Of a DNA stretch of 64,000 nucleotides, positions 11,007-22,388 are shown piece by piece. The stretch covers positions 123,719,256-123,783,255 of the forward strand of contig OZ005736.1 of the NCBI GenBank assembly GCA_963930755.1. The letters are read 5' to 3'. Made by a program: the position numbers and the translations under genes. Position 1 is the stretch's first letter; every line of letters begins with the position of its first letter. The notes beneath the pieces are model-generated. The model saw only the letters and a list, made by a program, of their open reading frames with translations. It searched no databases and was not told where the DNA came from. Origin of the DNA: Eudasyphora cyanicolor. Taxonomy: Eukaryota; Arthropoda; Insecta; Diptera; Muscidae.

Positions 11007-12495
11007 CTAGCCGGTCCACTTCGTTGCCCCAGATTACAGATTTCCGATCCCGTCCATTTTTGACCAATCACGAATACTGCCATCAACTACATATACACAA
11101 AATTACAGCACTCTCGCTAACAAATTGTTCAAGATATATAATTTTAAAAATTTGGCTTATATGGGCGGCACCACACCTATTCGTCCGATCCCGCCCATTT
11201 TTGGACCATACACGTGAAATGTCACCAGATATATATGCACAAAATTGCAACTCTCTCGCTAACAAATTGTGGAAGATATCTCAGTTTTCAATTTTGGCTT
11301 ATATAGGCAGGGCCACGCCCATTGGTCCATTCTGGATAATTTATGGGCCAATCACGTAGAATGCCACCAGATACATATACACAAAACTCCAGCACTCCAC
11401 TTCCAAAAATTGGCTTATATTGCCGGGCCACGCCTATTTGTCCGATCCCGCCTATTTTTGGAATAATCACGTAGGGGCCACGCCACGCCCATTGGCTCGA
11501 CCCCGCCCATTTTTGGACCAATCACGTAGACTGTCTTCATATATATATATATATACATGATTCCAGTTCTCTCGCTAACAAATTGTGCAGATATCTCAAA
11601 TTCAAAATTTGGCGTGTTTTGGACCAATTCCGCCCATTTTTGGACCACTAACGTAAACTGATACCAGATATATGTACACACAATTATATCTCTATCGCTA
11701 ACAAATTGTGCAAGATATCTCGAGTTCAAAATTTGGCTTATTGGCGATTCCGCCAATTTTTGGACCAATCACGTAGACTGCCATAAGATAAATGTACACA
11801 AAATTCCATCTCTCTCGCTAACAAATTGTGCAAGATATCTCGATTCCAAAATTTGCCTTAAAGGGGCGGGGCCACGTCCATTGGCCCGATTCCGCCAATT
11901 TTTGGACAAATCACGTAGACTGCCATTAGATACATGTACACAAAATTCCATCTCTCTCGCTAACAAATTGTGCAAGATATCTCGATTTTAAAATTTACAT
12001 TAAAGGAGCGGGGCCACGCCCATTAGCCCATTTTGGACCAATCGCGTAGATCGCCAACAGATATATATACGCAAAATTCTAGCTCTCTCGCTAATAAATT
12101 GTGCAAGATATCTCAATTAACAAATTGTGCAAGATATATCTTTTTTAAAATTTGACTTATATGGGCGGTGCCACGCCCATTAGTCCGATTCCGCCCATTT
12201 TTGGACCAATCACGTAGACTGCCACCCGATACATATGTACACTAAATTATTACAGCACTCTCGCTAACAAATTGTTCAAGATATCTCAATTTTAAAATTT
12301 GTCTTATGTGGGCGGGGCCACGCCCACTTGATATATCGAAAATTCAAGTACCCTATTTTCACCCCAATTTGTTAGCGAAAGAGATGGAATTTTGTGTGTA
12401 CATTCTGTGAAAATTTCAAGAAGATCGGTCTAGCCGTTTATACGTCTATACGGTACAAACAAACCAACAAACACACATTCTTCTTTATATATAGA
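11007..12495 (-). mobile_element. Family D Helitron with tandem repeats, 1.49 kb
   Basis: On the minus strand the element runs from TCTATATATA (12,495) to CAACGAAGTGGACCGGCTAG (11,007). The 5' region has ACGTCTATACGG-type sequence near GTTTGTACCG. The body holds about ten diverged units of roughly 115-140 bp with CTCTCGCTAACAAATTGTGC and GGGGCCACGCCCATTGG-type cores. There is no Rep/helicase frame. It is inserted in family F: F sequence is contiguous across its two ends. Confidence 0.8.
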
Positions 12496-12810
12496 AATTT
12501 TCGCGAAAAGTGACCGAAATAAATTGTTTAAAATAATAATAATATTTTTTATGAAAAGTGCATGGAAAATCCTTTAAAAAACAATATTTGCTATTTTCAA
12601 TATCTTAATGATTTGTAGCATTAAAATTAACATCAAAAAACTATTACGGAGGAAAAAATCAATTTTTCTGAAATTTCACCATGCCCCCCCCCCCCTGCCA
12701 CTAGTGTTCATTTAAGTTTTTTAATATTGTGAGTAATTACTCCCACATACTAGGGTAACATTTTCTGAGAAATAGAGAAAGATTTTTTTGACGCTTGAGA
12801 TAGAACTACC
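12496..12810 (+). repeat. Family F repeat, right part
   Basis: Contains TTCGCGAAAAGTGACCGAAA, GCATTAAAATTAACATCAAA and ACTCCCACATACTAGGG, matching the F copy at 18.75-19.03 kb block by block. A C13-type homopolymer lies at about 12,685. Non-coding. Confidence 0.65.
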
Positions 12811-12855
12811 CATGTGTATGTTAATTTTATGAAGAAATGATGTTGCTTATTTTTA

Positions 12856-13963
12856 TACCCTCACTTTAGTGATACGAGGGTATATATCATTTGCTACGGA
12901 CCAAAAGTGTAACACATCGAAGGAGTGATCCAAGACCCTAAGTATGTTCGGCGGATATTTGTTTTGGGTCATTTTAAGTCAAATGAGATATGCCCGTCCG
13001 TCTGTCTGTTGGCTGGTGCGCACCATAACTCTAAAGGAGTAACCGATTGACTTCAAATTTGGTATACGGTAATATTTTTTGCAATCCTTCTGGTACCTCC
13101 CACACAAAGGGTTAACTTTTAGTGAAATGTTGATTCTTTAATAACATCTATAGTACTTATAAGAATCTTCTGAAATTGCACACATTGTATTATTTTATTT
13201 GTCGCTATCACCTCGAGAAAAATGGGCGAAGTTGCCACGCCCCTTTTGGTACCTCCCACACAAATAAACCATTTTGCATCAAAATTAAACTGCTTATAAC
13301 TTTAATACAAGTGCATAAAAATACTTGAAATTTTGTACAGTATAATGTTTTTGTAGCGCATGTAGTCCGGTAGAAAATGGGCAGTGTTGTACAGACCCTT
13401 TTGGTACCTCCCACACAAATGGACCATTTTACACCAAAAGTTTACAGCTTATAACTTTAATACCAGTGCATATAAATACTTGAAATTTTGTACAGTGTAA
13501 TGCTTTTATAGTACCTATAATCCAGAGAAAAGTGACCGTTATTGGGACACACAAATGAACCATTTGGTACCAAAAGTAAACAGCTTTGAACTTTAATACC
13601 AGTGCATACAAATACCTGAAATTTTATACAGTGTAATGCTGTTATAGTGCCTACAGTCCTGTGAAAAGTGGGCGTTATCACCACGCCCCTTTTTGTACCT
13701 CCCACACAATATGACCAAATCATACCATAATTGAATAGCTCGTAACGTTAATATACCAGTGCACATATACGCTTATAGGTCGGAACAGTGCAGTGTATTT
13801 AAAGAAAATACTGTTTACCGAAAAATAGGTGTATTTGTTAAACCCCTTCTGGTACCACCCACACAAATTGACAAATTAATTATACTAATGTTGTATATTA
13901 CAGTACTCACAAAGTGAGGGTATACCTTAGTTGGTTTACCCGACTGAAACGTTCTTACTTGTT
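12856..13963 (+). repeat. DINE-1-like family A element, complete copy
   Basis: Begins TATACCCTCACTTTAGTG with the inverse GAGGGTATA just inside. Then come TATATCATTTGCTACGG, the GTCY tract (GTCCGTCTGTCTGTTGG), AACCGATTGACTTCAAATTT, four central units about 136-155 bp apart (CTTGAAATTTTGTACAG at 13,325 and 13,480, a variant near 13,616), then a terminal ACTCACAAAGTGAGGGTATA, hairpin GGTTTACCCGACTGAAAC and CTTACTTGTT. This is the best reference copy of family A here. Small frames across the units are repeat artefacts. Confidence 0.85.
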
Positions 13964-14820
13964 AATAAACACATTTTTGATCAAAAGTTTTAAGTGCACG
14001 TAAAGGAACGAGTTCTTATTGCATTTTAATTGATATTATGGTCAGATTTTTGTCCAAGGAAGTCCAATGTGACTACAAAAGGGTTCCGGTTGTGCAAAAA
14101 GAAGAAAATCCGGTTAATCGGGTTTTATTATGCAAATTATGAACTAATCTCCTTTTTTTAATAAACAGACCTTTAATTCTGAATACGCTTACCTTAAATT
14201 GTTGGAACCGCTTAAACGGTTTATTAGTTTTTTTAATAAAAATAAAAAGGTATATGTACGGGTATATTTATTTTTTATTTTCTCCAAACTTGTTGACCAT
14301 CCTCGCAATTTAGGAACTATTCACAGTATGAGTGTTATTACAATCTGGTTATCTGGCATGGAGAAACAACTTTGCTTAATTTTCATATTAAATCTGTTAG
14401 AGTAATGAGGTTACTCACATGCAGTGCACAGTGTTTTATGTATATTTTTGGAAAAAAACGTTGGCTTACTTTCATATTAATTTTTAGTTAAAACAAATAA
14501 ACTAAATTAACCCTACTCTACCCTGTAAGAGCAGAGTAAATACTACTATAAATACACTATGCATCAACATTTTTGTGGAAGGGCTGTACATAACATTTCC
14601 TGGAGTAATAAGGTGTCCTAAATCCGAAAAAAAAGCATTAAACCAATTTTTATGATATATTTTTTTTAATTTTCTTTAAAATTACCGTTTTCTTAGAAGG
14701 TGCCTTTAGTATTTGGACCATATTTTTGAAGTATATGCTTGATAAACTTTTTTGAAAATTTTTTTTTATTTTATTTTTAGATGAATCGGAGCAAAATTAA
14801 CAAAGATATAGCAGTCTAAT
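13964..14820. other. Unassigned AT-rich stretch
   Basis: No coding or RNA feature recognised. The block at 14,640-14,740 (TAGTATTTGGACCATATTTT) recurs in direct orientation at about 15,560-15,650 (TAGTATTTTTACCATATTTA), so an unnamed diverged repeat is probably present. Confidence 0.35.
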
Positions 14821-15031
14821 GGTGAATTCTTTTCTGCAAAAAAGTGCAACACTTGCATTACCCTTTTTTCCGAAAACAGCACTATTATATCGCTTTTTTG
14901 AAATTTTGAAATTTTAGTTGTGCTAAATTCGAGTATCTTAATTACCAAGTTTCAAAAAAGTATCACAAAAGTGCCGTTTTGGGAAAAAGGGCAATGCAAA
15001 TGTTGCACTTTTTTGCAGAAAAGAATTCGCC
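14821..15031. repeat. Hairpin: inverted repeat with about 83-bp arms
   Basis: The left arm starts GGTGAATTCTTTTCTGCAAA and the right arm ends TTTGCAGAAAAGAATTCGCC. Both include an AAAAAGTGCAACA-type core and a CTTTTTTGAAA/TTTCAAAAAAG inner end, with a loop of about 46 bp. No target duplication was identified. This is the end-product of an inverted duplication or the core of a fold-back element. Confidence 0.75.
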
Positions 15032-15699
15032 ATAAGACAACGCGCCTCGTACGTGACTCAGTATATCAGGAAAACTTTAAAGCGGTTTTTCCCACAAACC
15101 ACGTTTTCAAAGTCGGTGTCCATCATTATTTCAAACCTACGGTTTGAACACCATATATTTGTTATTTTACAATAACAACTTAGCCGATTTTTTTTTTGCA
15201 AAATTGCGTTTTTCGCTTCACTGTGATCCCAAAAATTGAAAAATATCAACTTCGAAAACCCTACCAGCGTTACCTGGGGAAAACTATTATCTGACGAAAT
15301 AATTTTGGTTTTTTTGATTTCAGATAATCCATCACCGAGTTATGATGGACACCGCAAATCTACTTTTCTCCGAGACGCTTCCGAATAATTGCTGCCATTG
15401 CCATATGTTTTAATATTTCTTCATGAAACTTTTACAGAATATAGTTCGAAAGTTATACTATAATATACTATTGGTTTCAATCAAAGGATTTTATCTGTGT
15501 CGATAAAAAAACAGAAAAACGAACCTTTTGTGCACGAATTAACGTTTTTTCAGCATAGGGAAAGATTTTATAATTTTTTTCTCCTAAAATTCCAATTTTC
15601 CCGAGAGTTATCTGTAGTATTTTTACCATATTTATTGAAGTATAACCTCGACATAACCGCGATACGGTTTAGCTTAAAGAAAATTATAAGGGCTAGAAA
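15032..15699. other. Unassigned AT-rich stretch
   Basis: Contains the second copy of the TAGTATTT...ACCATATTT block noted at 14.69 kb, and otherwise nothing recognisable. Short frames have no motifs. Confidence 0.35.
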
Positions 15700-16047
15700 T
15701 GCCCTTATTTGTATGTGAGGTACCAAAAGGGGCGTGGCAACTTCGCCCATTTTTCTCAAGCTGATAGAGACTAAGAAATTAATACTATGTGTGTAATTGT
15801 GAAAGATTCTGAGAAGATGGTACAGAAGGTATGACCTAATTATTATTTCACAAAATGTTAACCTTTTGTGGGGGAGGTAATCGAAGCAGGTCCACTGCAT
15901 AGTCCACCTTTGACCTTAGTCTGGGATAGAAACAAAAATATTGACACACACCAAATTTCAAGTCAATCGGTTAATCCTGTCGAGAGTTATCATGTGCACA
16001 AACCAACAAATATGCAGGCTGACGGACATTGATAAAATGACTTTGCG
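15700..16047 (-). repeat. Family A fragment (middle and part of 5' module)
   Basis: Starts in a central unit (GAGGTACCAAAAGGGGCGTG) and continues through AATACTATGTGTG, the GGGGGAGGTAATCGAAG block, CAAATTTCAAGTCAATCGG and a reduced GTCY tract (GCTGACGGACATTG). Both termini are missing. It abuts a LINE relic at about 16,047. Confidence 0.75.
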
Positions 16048-16725
16048 TTAGTAGTTCAGCGATTTTAGATTTATCTTCCATGGATACCCCTGGTAACTGC
16101 AGCTTATCAACGTCTAGCTATCTTTGTGCATCTGGTTACGTACGTTTTTCGCTCTGGTTAATCTTGTACGAACCCTTACTGCGACTAGGTATTCGCTCCA
16201 TTACATTTGTAGAATGCATTTCATCAACTACCACGTGATCAATCTGGTGCTCTGTTTGCGATCGTGAGATATCCAAGTAGCCTTGTGGATGTCCTTGTGT
16301 TGGAATCTCCTACTACTGACATCCAAATTTCTTGTCGCCGCGAAATCAGTCAGTCTCATTCCGTTAAAATCACCTAGTACAATCTTATTGACATGGCCAA
16401 GGCAGCGGTCATAAGAATCCTCTAAGCGCTCATAGAAAATATTTTTCGTGTCATCTTTTTCTTTCGTCGGGGCATGTTCACAAATAAATGAAATATTAAA
16501 ATATTTCGTTTTTATACGGTTGGAGCCTATGCGTTCATTCACTGAATCCAACCTGAAGACAAGGTGTCGCAGTCTCTTACCCACATGTGAAAATTAGTTT
16601 GCTGTAGTATATGTCACAGTTCTTTCTTTTCGTACAGGATAGGAAATTCAACGCATTTCCTGGATGGCAATTATGTCAGCCTTGTATTTTTCAAGGATAT
16701 CTGCCAGATGTATGGATGCACTACA
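16048..16725 (-). pseudogene. RTE/BovB-like LINE endonuclease (EEP/APE) relic
   Basis: Minus-strand translation gives endonuclease blocks in order. ADIIAIQEMR lies at about 16,640-16,680; the conserved Trp of QEMRW is replaced by a stop (TGA). FNISFICEHAPTKEKDD, NIFYERLEDSYDRC and KIVLGDFNGM follow (the LGDFN metal/catalytic block is intact), then RLTDFAATRNLDV, RFQHKDIHKATWISHDRK and, after a frameshift, QIDHVVVDEMHS. The SDH catalytic motif expected at the end is missing. These phrases are typical of the APE-type endonuclease that nicks the target for target-primed reverse transcription in RTE/BovB-type LINEs. The copy has at least one stop, one frameshift and no reverse transcriptase, so it is dead. 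The flank to about 16,048 reads KLQLPGVSMEDKSK, plausibly the linker to the RT. Confidence 0.78.
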
Positions 16726-17849
16726 TATGTACAATGTTCAGACATTCCATGTACATATACGTCATAATACTAGAATTTGGATCAGCTTAAAAAGTGTACT
16801 GTTTGTTGTTGTCTTTTAAACTGAGTTTTATTAGAATATTTTGGTATTAAAATGCTAGTATCCGCATAAATGTGATCTAGTTTCTTAAAATTCTTCAAGA
16901 AACTCCCCGGTTTCAAACTTTCGACAAATTGAAGTACACAAATGAACTCAGAAAGATATACTAATCCGCTCTAAGTCACTGTGCATAGTTATATCTGCCA
17001 CTGACACTACCATAATACAACACAAAGGGCCACCTGCCCCAACTCATATATTCATGTAAACACGCAATGTAACGAGTGTTAATAGAAACATATATAAATG
17101 TTTAAATTCTACCTAGCTGTGGCCTCCACTATCTGTTCAACTGGAAACATTAACGTTGTGTTGAAAAGTATTTTAAATAATAAAACCTTTTAAGAATGTT
17201 GCCAAAACCAGGCGAAGACATAAGAATAATAAAGGATCCGTTTCGCCACCATGCGTTTACCTTATGCCTGGCTGGCCGTCTGTCTGTGGGCTGCCGTTGA
17301 AGAAGCCACTCTGCATATGATTGCACAAAAGGAGCACCGGAAGAATAGTTGCTCCTACAATTTGGCGGTGTAGTGTTACAAATACATAGTATCCTCTGCT
17401 TCCACTATATGAGAACAGTAGCAAAGCCGAACGGTGCTGCACTGGTATATGTGTGTTGGGTCTCTTGCTGTACTTGGTAAGTGTGATAAAGTTAATGATG
17501 TGTGTGTGCTTCTTCTTTTTGGGTGGTGAGAACAATATTGTTTGGTTTACTTATGACTAGACCTCGGATTATATGCAAATGCATATTTTTTTTGCAGATT
17601 GATAGAAAGATTCTGATTGGACCAAAATTCATTTCAAAGAAAAAGGAGTCGAAAAACAGTTGCACATTATTAATTTTTTAGTCAAAAATGCGAAATGGAT
17701 GATTTCAAAAATCATCCAAAAAAGTGCCTAAGTATGTATGGGGTAATTCCAGAGGAAACTGACCCACTCTGATTATTTTTGAATTAAGATTTGGATGGAA
17801 TTTTGCACGCATATACTTCAAGACAATACGGAATTATGACAAAATTCAA
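16726..17849. other. Unassigned stretch, about 1.1 kb
   Basis: AT-rich with a few G+C-richer patches. At 17,055-17,195 an LTR-like arrangement (TGTAACGAG, then CATATATAAATG as a TATA-like box, then AATAAAACC as a poly-A signal) could be an old solo LTR, but no partner or target duplication is seen. No gene recognised. Confidence 0.3.
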
Positions 17850-17998
17850 TAACCCAATTTTAACATTTCACAAAATTATTACCATTTGTGTGAGAGGTAC
17901 CAGAAGGGGCGTGGCAATAACGCCCACTTTGTACTGTAAGTACCATAAAAACATTACACTGCCCAACATTTTAAGTATTTGTATGCACTGGTATTAAT
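17850..17998 (-). repeat. Family A fragment, one central unit
   Basis: One unit: CATTTGTGTGAGAGGTACCA through GGGGCGTGGCAATAACGCCC to TATGCACTGGTATTAA. It ends where the next unit would begin. A 68-codon frame through it is a repeat by-product. Confidence 0.7.
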
Positions 17999-18084
17999 GG
18001 GTCGGGAACGTGCTGCGAAGACCTCATGCTGACCCTATGTTCTTTATAGAAACCAAAAAGGAATCTAAATATGGGTAGTTCTTT

Positions 18085-18195
18085 CTCAAGTACCACGGGT
18101 CAAAAATTCGATCTTTCTCAGATTCTCAGAAAATGTTGCCCTAGTATGTGGGAGTAATGCCAGTTTCCAAAAAACGGGTACTTTCCAAAAAAATA
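18085..18195 (-). repeat. Family F 3'-end fragment, inverted
   Basis: GATCTTTCTCAGATTCTCAG and ATGTTGCCCTAGTATGTGGG are the inverse of the family F end (ACATACTAGGG, TTTTCTGAGAA) at 19.0 kb. With the direct F copy at 18.62 kb it brackets a LINE relic. Confidence 0.55.
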
Positions 18196-18209
18196 AAAAT
18201 TTTATATAA

Positions 18210-18615
18210 AACAGTTTAGGTTAGGATAGGTTGAAGAGAGGAGACGTCTCATGTCCATGGTCATACACTTAAGCCAGTGGTTCGGCCTGTTGTGTACTCC
18301 TTATTTATGATCTTTTTATATCTCAAGATCTTTTTATACCTCAAGATTTACAGAAAATCGGAACTAGGCACGAATTTTCTCAGTATCTTCCAGTCATATC
18401 CTCTACGATGAGTCAAGTCTAGTAATATGTCTGACCCGAAATGTAGGTATTTTGCATGTGTGAAAGCTGGGCAGTGACACAGAAAATCTTCCATCGTTTC
18501 GATGTTTTCCCTGTATGTCCTGCATTCGTCGTTTCCTGCTAGTTCTATGCGAGGAAGATGTGCTTGTAAGCTTGAGTGTTCCGTTAGAACACTCATCATC
18601 TTACTAATCTCGATC
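18210..18615 (-). pseudogene. LINE pol C-terminal relic (downstream of RNase H)
   Basis: The minus-strand frame (18,348-18,680) contains MMSVLTEHSSLQAHLPRIEL, NDECRTYRENIETMEDFLCH and CPAFTHAKYLHF, ending in KILRKFVPSS. Non-LTR retrotransposons such as I/R1/jockey-type elements end their polymerase with this pattern: an L-T-G-H-type helix, then a Cys/His cluster around E-T-x-E-H-x-L-C-x-C-P, then a K-F-hydrophobic helix. Here CRTY has lost the second Cys of the usual CxxC and H is D in METMEDFL, so the zinc-binding cluster is damaged. The first dozen residues run into flanking family F DNA. The stretch to 18,210 resembles a LINE 3' UTR (AGGTTAGGATAGGTTG). Confidence 0.7.
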
Positions 18616-19030
18616 TTGTTTCGAACCAAAGTTGTGCCCACTCCAAAATTTACACCATCGGTGGAGTACATATTGACCATATTTTATAAAAAAATTAGGG
18701 AAAAAATTAGATCGAATCTTAGATATCGCAACTTATATTTTTATTTCCGCGAAAAGTGACCGAAATAAACTGTTTTAGATAATGTTCTTATTTTTTATGT
18801 AAAGTACGTGAAAATAGCTTTAGGAAATGCTATTTTCTGTTCTAAATTTCTTATGCTTTGCAGCATTAAAATTAACATCAAAATCCCATTACAGAGGAAA
18901 AAAACCAATTTTTCTGAACTTTGACCTCGACCTCTTCTTCCAATTTTCATTTAATTTTTTTTAATATTGTGGGTCATTGCTCCCACATACTAGGGAAACA
19001 TTTTCTGAGAATTTAAGAAAGATCTAGTTT
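18616..19030 (+). repeat. Family F repeat, uninterrupted copy
   Basis: Runs from TTTCGAACCAAAGTTGTG through TTTACACCATCGGTGGAG, TTTCCGCGAAAAGTGACCG and GCATTAAAATTAACATCAAA to ACATACTAGGGAAACATTTT. It gives the empty-site order for the copy split by the Helitron at 11.0-12.5 kb. Non-coding, with no clear termini. Confidence 0.6.
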
Positions 19031-19209
19031 TTGCCACAGGTAAAGGCACACACATACATACTTATTTCTGTAATTTATATAAAACGTTTATTTTACTTCT
19101 CCCATTTTTTATTAAAAGAAAAATTCATTAAGGTAAATCATATGATGGGCATAATGTTGCACAGTGTAGGGGGAAACTGGAAGAAACCCTCTCTCCAACT
19201 ACTTATTTG

Positions 19210-19716
19210 CAGTGTTCAGAAAAAAAAACAGTACGTTATAGGAACGGTTCCTTCAGAGAACACTAACGTTATTTATTTTTTTAATGTTACTGTTCGCGAA
19301 CGGTACCACTATGATAACGTACCCTTCTTACAACACGACGAACGGTATCACTACGATAACGTACTATTCACAGAACAGTATCACTACGTCGTAGTGATAC
19401 TGTAAATTTCAGCATGATCGGTCAACAAATGCGTAAATATGTCTCATCCAAGTACCTTCGTATGGGGGCTATATCAAAGTATGGACCGATATGCCCCATT
19501 TTAAATAGGGATCGTCCCTGGGTTAATAAATAACACTGTACCAATTTTCATTAAGACTGCTTCATATTTGCGACCAGTGGTGTCGAATATAAAAAAGAAC
19601 GGAACGCTAAACGTAGTGATACTGTTAGTGTTCTGTTCAAAAGAACAGTATCACTAAGACGTGGTGATACTGTTCTACGCCAAGGAACCGTTCCTTAGTG
19701 TTTTTTCCGAACTCTG
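19210..19716. mobile_element. hAT-like fold-back MITE, 507 bp
   Basis: The ends CAGTGTTCAGAAAAAA and TTTTTTCCGAACTCTG are inverted copies, flanked by an 8-bp direct duplication CTTATTTG on both sides (19,202-19,209 and 19,717-19,724). An 8-bp duplication and CAGnGTTC ends are hAT traits. The interior is crowded with inverted and direct copies of AGTATCACTACG, ATAACGTAC and GGAACGGTTCC, so it can fold into several stems. A DINE-like block (GGGGGCTATATCAAAGTATG) sits inside at about 19,400-19,570. No transposase. Confidence 0.8.
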
Positions 19717-19726
19717 CTTATTTGTA

Positions 19727-20395
19727 CGAACGCTGCAATTTTTAGGCCGCACATTTTTTAGCCAAACTCTTCACCTGAAAAATGTGGTATTTATGGTTTA
19801 AAATAGCTTTTTTGAGAGCTACACGGGGACAACAACAAAATAAAATTTTATTTGCATAAATTTTATTGAGATGAATTCTTGCCAAAATAGAATATAAACT
19901 GAAAAGTTTCAGCCGAATTTCTTAGAAAATGTGGCGTTTGTGGTTAAATTAAGCATTTTTTGGGGAGCGACATCTATAGATGGACTATAACAAAATATGA
20001 ACTGATTTAAAAAATGTTTACAGCGATGAATTCTTGTCTTAATTAAATACAAACTGCAAAGATTCTGTTCAAATGCTTAGAAAATGTGGTATTTATAGCT
20101 TAAATTCGTATATTTTGGAGCGACCCCTATAGTGCGATTATAACAAAATACGAATCGATTTTTGAAATTTTTGCTGTGATGAATTCTTGCCAAAATAGAA
20201 TATAAACTGTAAAGTTTCTGCTAAGTGGCTTTTAAATATTTTGGAGCGAACTCTATAGGGGAGATATATCAAAACATTGACCGATATGGCTCATTTGCAA
20301 TCCCAAACAACCTGCGACTGTAAGAAATATTTCAACCAAATTTGATCAACCTAGCCTTATTATTACGGACTGTAGCGTGATTAAGATTATGTACA
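19727..20395 (-). repeat. DINE-1-like family C element, partial
   Basis: Carries four units spelled GATGAATTCTTGCCAAAATA or similar with TTAGAAAATGTGG and TTTGGAGCGAC, then the 5' module on the minus strand: GACCGATATGGCTCATTTGC, AATCCCAAACAACCTGCGAC and ATTACGGACTGTAGCGTGAT. It stops just before the GTCY tract. Unit spacing is about 150 bp. The hAT MITE sits at its left side. Confidence 0.7.
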
Positions 20396-20740
20396 CATTT
20401 CGTACAAAAATTCTGTGTTCAGTTTCCTGCAGTAATTCCATTTGTCTACAAAATCAGGTATTATTTTTTGGGCATAGCAATCCTTTAACCCTTTCTAAAT
20501 ATATATTATATTCCTCAAAGGATTTCAAAGGAAAACGTTATGATGGTCTAAAGTCATACATTTTTCAAGCAGGGCATTTTTTCAAATATTTATTACAAAA
20601 AAACTGTATTCTATACGAACATATTTTGCCGCCATAATAAAGTTAACAAATCACAATTCCTAATACAAAAAATTTGAGTGCAAAAGCTTTTAAAATGTAT
20701 GAGAAACATGAAAAATGCGAACATCTGTAATACGAAACCA
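20396..20740. other. Unassigned AT-rich stretch
   Basis: An 86-codon frame (20,377-20,637) is present but shows no domain, signal peptide or codon-use signal that I can recognise. Otherwise featureless. Confidence 0.3.
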
Positions 20741-21727
20741 GTAAGGAAAGACAGAAAGTCGGGCGGGGCCGACTATATAATACCCTACACTTACCTACCA
20801 ATGCGAAGGTAGGTGTAGGGTGTTACATAAGAATTTGGCATTGCGATAAGAATTTGGCAGTGTTCATACATGTAATAAGCAAACTCTCTCTGCCGATTTT
20901 CGTACTGATCGGATATAAAACACGGTTTCTACAGCGCTTACATGTCAAATCGGGTGTAACATATATATTGGGACTATGTTAAAATCTGAACCGATTTTTC
21001 CCGAATTTGGCAGTGTTCATACATGTAATAAGAGAACTCTCTCTGTTAAATTTCGTACTGATCGGATATAAAACACGATTTCTACAGCGCTTAAATGTTA
21101 AATCGGGTGTAACATATATATGGTGGCTATATCTAAATCTGAACCGATTTCCCCGAATTTGGCAGTGTTTATTCATGTAGTAAGAGAACTCTCTCTGCCA
21201 AATTTCGTACTGATCTGATTTAAAATACAGTTCCTACAGCGCTTACATGCCAAATCGGGTGAAACATATATATGGGGGCTATATCTAAATCTGATCGGAT
21301 TTTCTCCGAATTTGGTAGTGTTCATTCCCGTAATAATAAAACTCTCTCTGCCGAATTTCATAAAGATCGGATGTAAAATGTGGTTTCTACGGAGCTTGCA
21401 TGTCAAATCGGGTGAAACATATATATGGGGACTATATCCAAATCTGAACCGATTTTAACCAATTTCAATAGGGATCGTCCTTGGGCAAAAAAAAGAGCAC
21501 TATGCTAAATTTCATCACAATCGGACCATAAATACGACCTGCACTTTGATTACAAGAATACATGGACAGACAGACGGACAGACGGACATGGCTAAATCGA
21601 CTCAGAAAGTGATTCTGAGTCGAACGGTATAATAAACAATGGGTCTATATCTTCTACTTTTAGGTGTTACAAACAAATGCACAAAGTCATAATACTCTGT
21701 ACCACAGTGTGGTGTAGGGTATAAAAA
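20741..21727 (-). repeat. DINE-1-like family B element, complete copy
   Basis: The left end is the inverted 3' terminus (CAGTAAGGAAAGACAGAAAG, hairpin GTCGGGCGGGGCCGAC). Then come four central units of about 153 bp (TTCATACATGTAATAAGC, CGTACTGATCGGATATAAAA, GCGCTTACATGTCAAATCGG). Next are AATAGGGATCGTCCTTGGGC, a GTCY tract (GACAGACAGACGGACAGACG), GATTCTGAGTCGAACGG and the 5' end as CCACAGTGTGGTGTAGGGTA. It lacks any real coding frame; small minus-strand frames reflect the 153-bp period. Confidence 0.85.
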
Positions 21728-21984
21728 TCAAAAAAATTTTGGCGCATTATAAACAAATACGTAAAACATGTCAAAAAACAAAAAAATAAAAATTTAATTT
21801 TTCGTTTAAATCCGAAAATAAGAAAAGTAGTAAACTTTGGCCCACTTTCTAAGATATAACCGATTTTCAAAGTTGATATCTCAAAATAATCCTTGGATCC
21901 TTGTCAAATTTCAGGTTTTTACAGAACTCATAAATATTTACTAGAACAAAAGTTATTGATGGATTTTGATTCTGAACCACCGTC
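21728..21984. other. AT-rich spacer
   Basis: No feature recognised. TGATATCTCAAAATAA and similar words foreshadow the tandem array that follows. Confidence 0.3.
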
Positions 21985-22388
21985 CGTCGTAGAGCTAAAA
22001 AACGAACTTCTGTTATCACTTATTTTTTCACCAAAATTTAGACTTCTCTTAGTTAAACTTAAAATGGCAATATCTCGTTAATTAAGCGTCGTAGAGCTAA
22101 AATTATCAAACTCTTTTTTTTGGAAAAATTTATGAATTTCCTTAGCAAAACTTAAAATAGCAATATCTAGTTAATTTAGCGTTGTAGAACAAAATAGAAT
22201 AGAACAACATTTTGTTATCACTTTTTTTGGCCAAAATTTTGACTTTTCTTTGCTAAACTTAAAATGACACTATCTCATTAATAAACCGTCGTAGAGCTAA
22301 AAGAACGAAATTCTGTTATCATATATGTTTTGGCAAAAACTTTACCTTTTCTTAGCAAAACTTAAAATGTCAATATCTCAATATTAGT
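21985..22388 (+). repeat. Four-unit diverged tandem array
   Basis: CGTCGTAGAGCTAAAA begins units at 21,985, 22,087, 22,180 (CGTTGTAGAACAAAA) and 22,287, a spacing of 93-107 bp. Each unit ends with AACTTAAAATGGCAATATCT or a variant. A 62-codon frame in the first unit does not persist in the others, so it is not coding. Confidence 0.7.

Noticed and set aside
16228..16584. Host endonuclease or craniofacial-development-like gene
   Set aside because: The APE-type phrases are those of LINE endonucleases, commonly mislabelled as such host genes, and the copy has a stop and a frameshift.
19031..19405. 124-codon frame as a gene
   Set aside because: It runs from unassigned DNA into the hAT MITE stem repeats and ends in their palindromes; no homology recognised.
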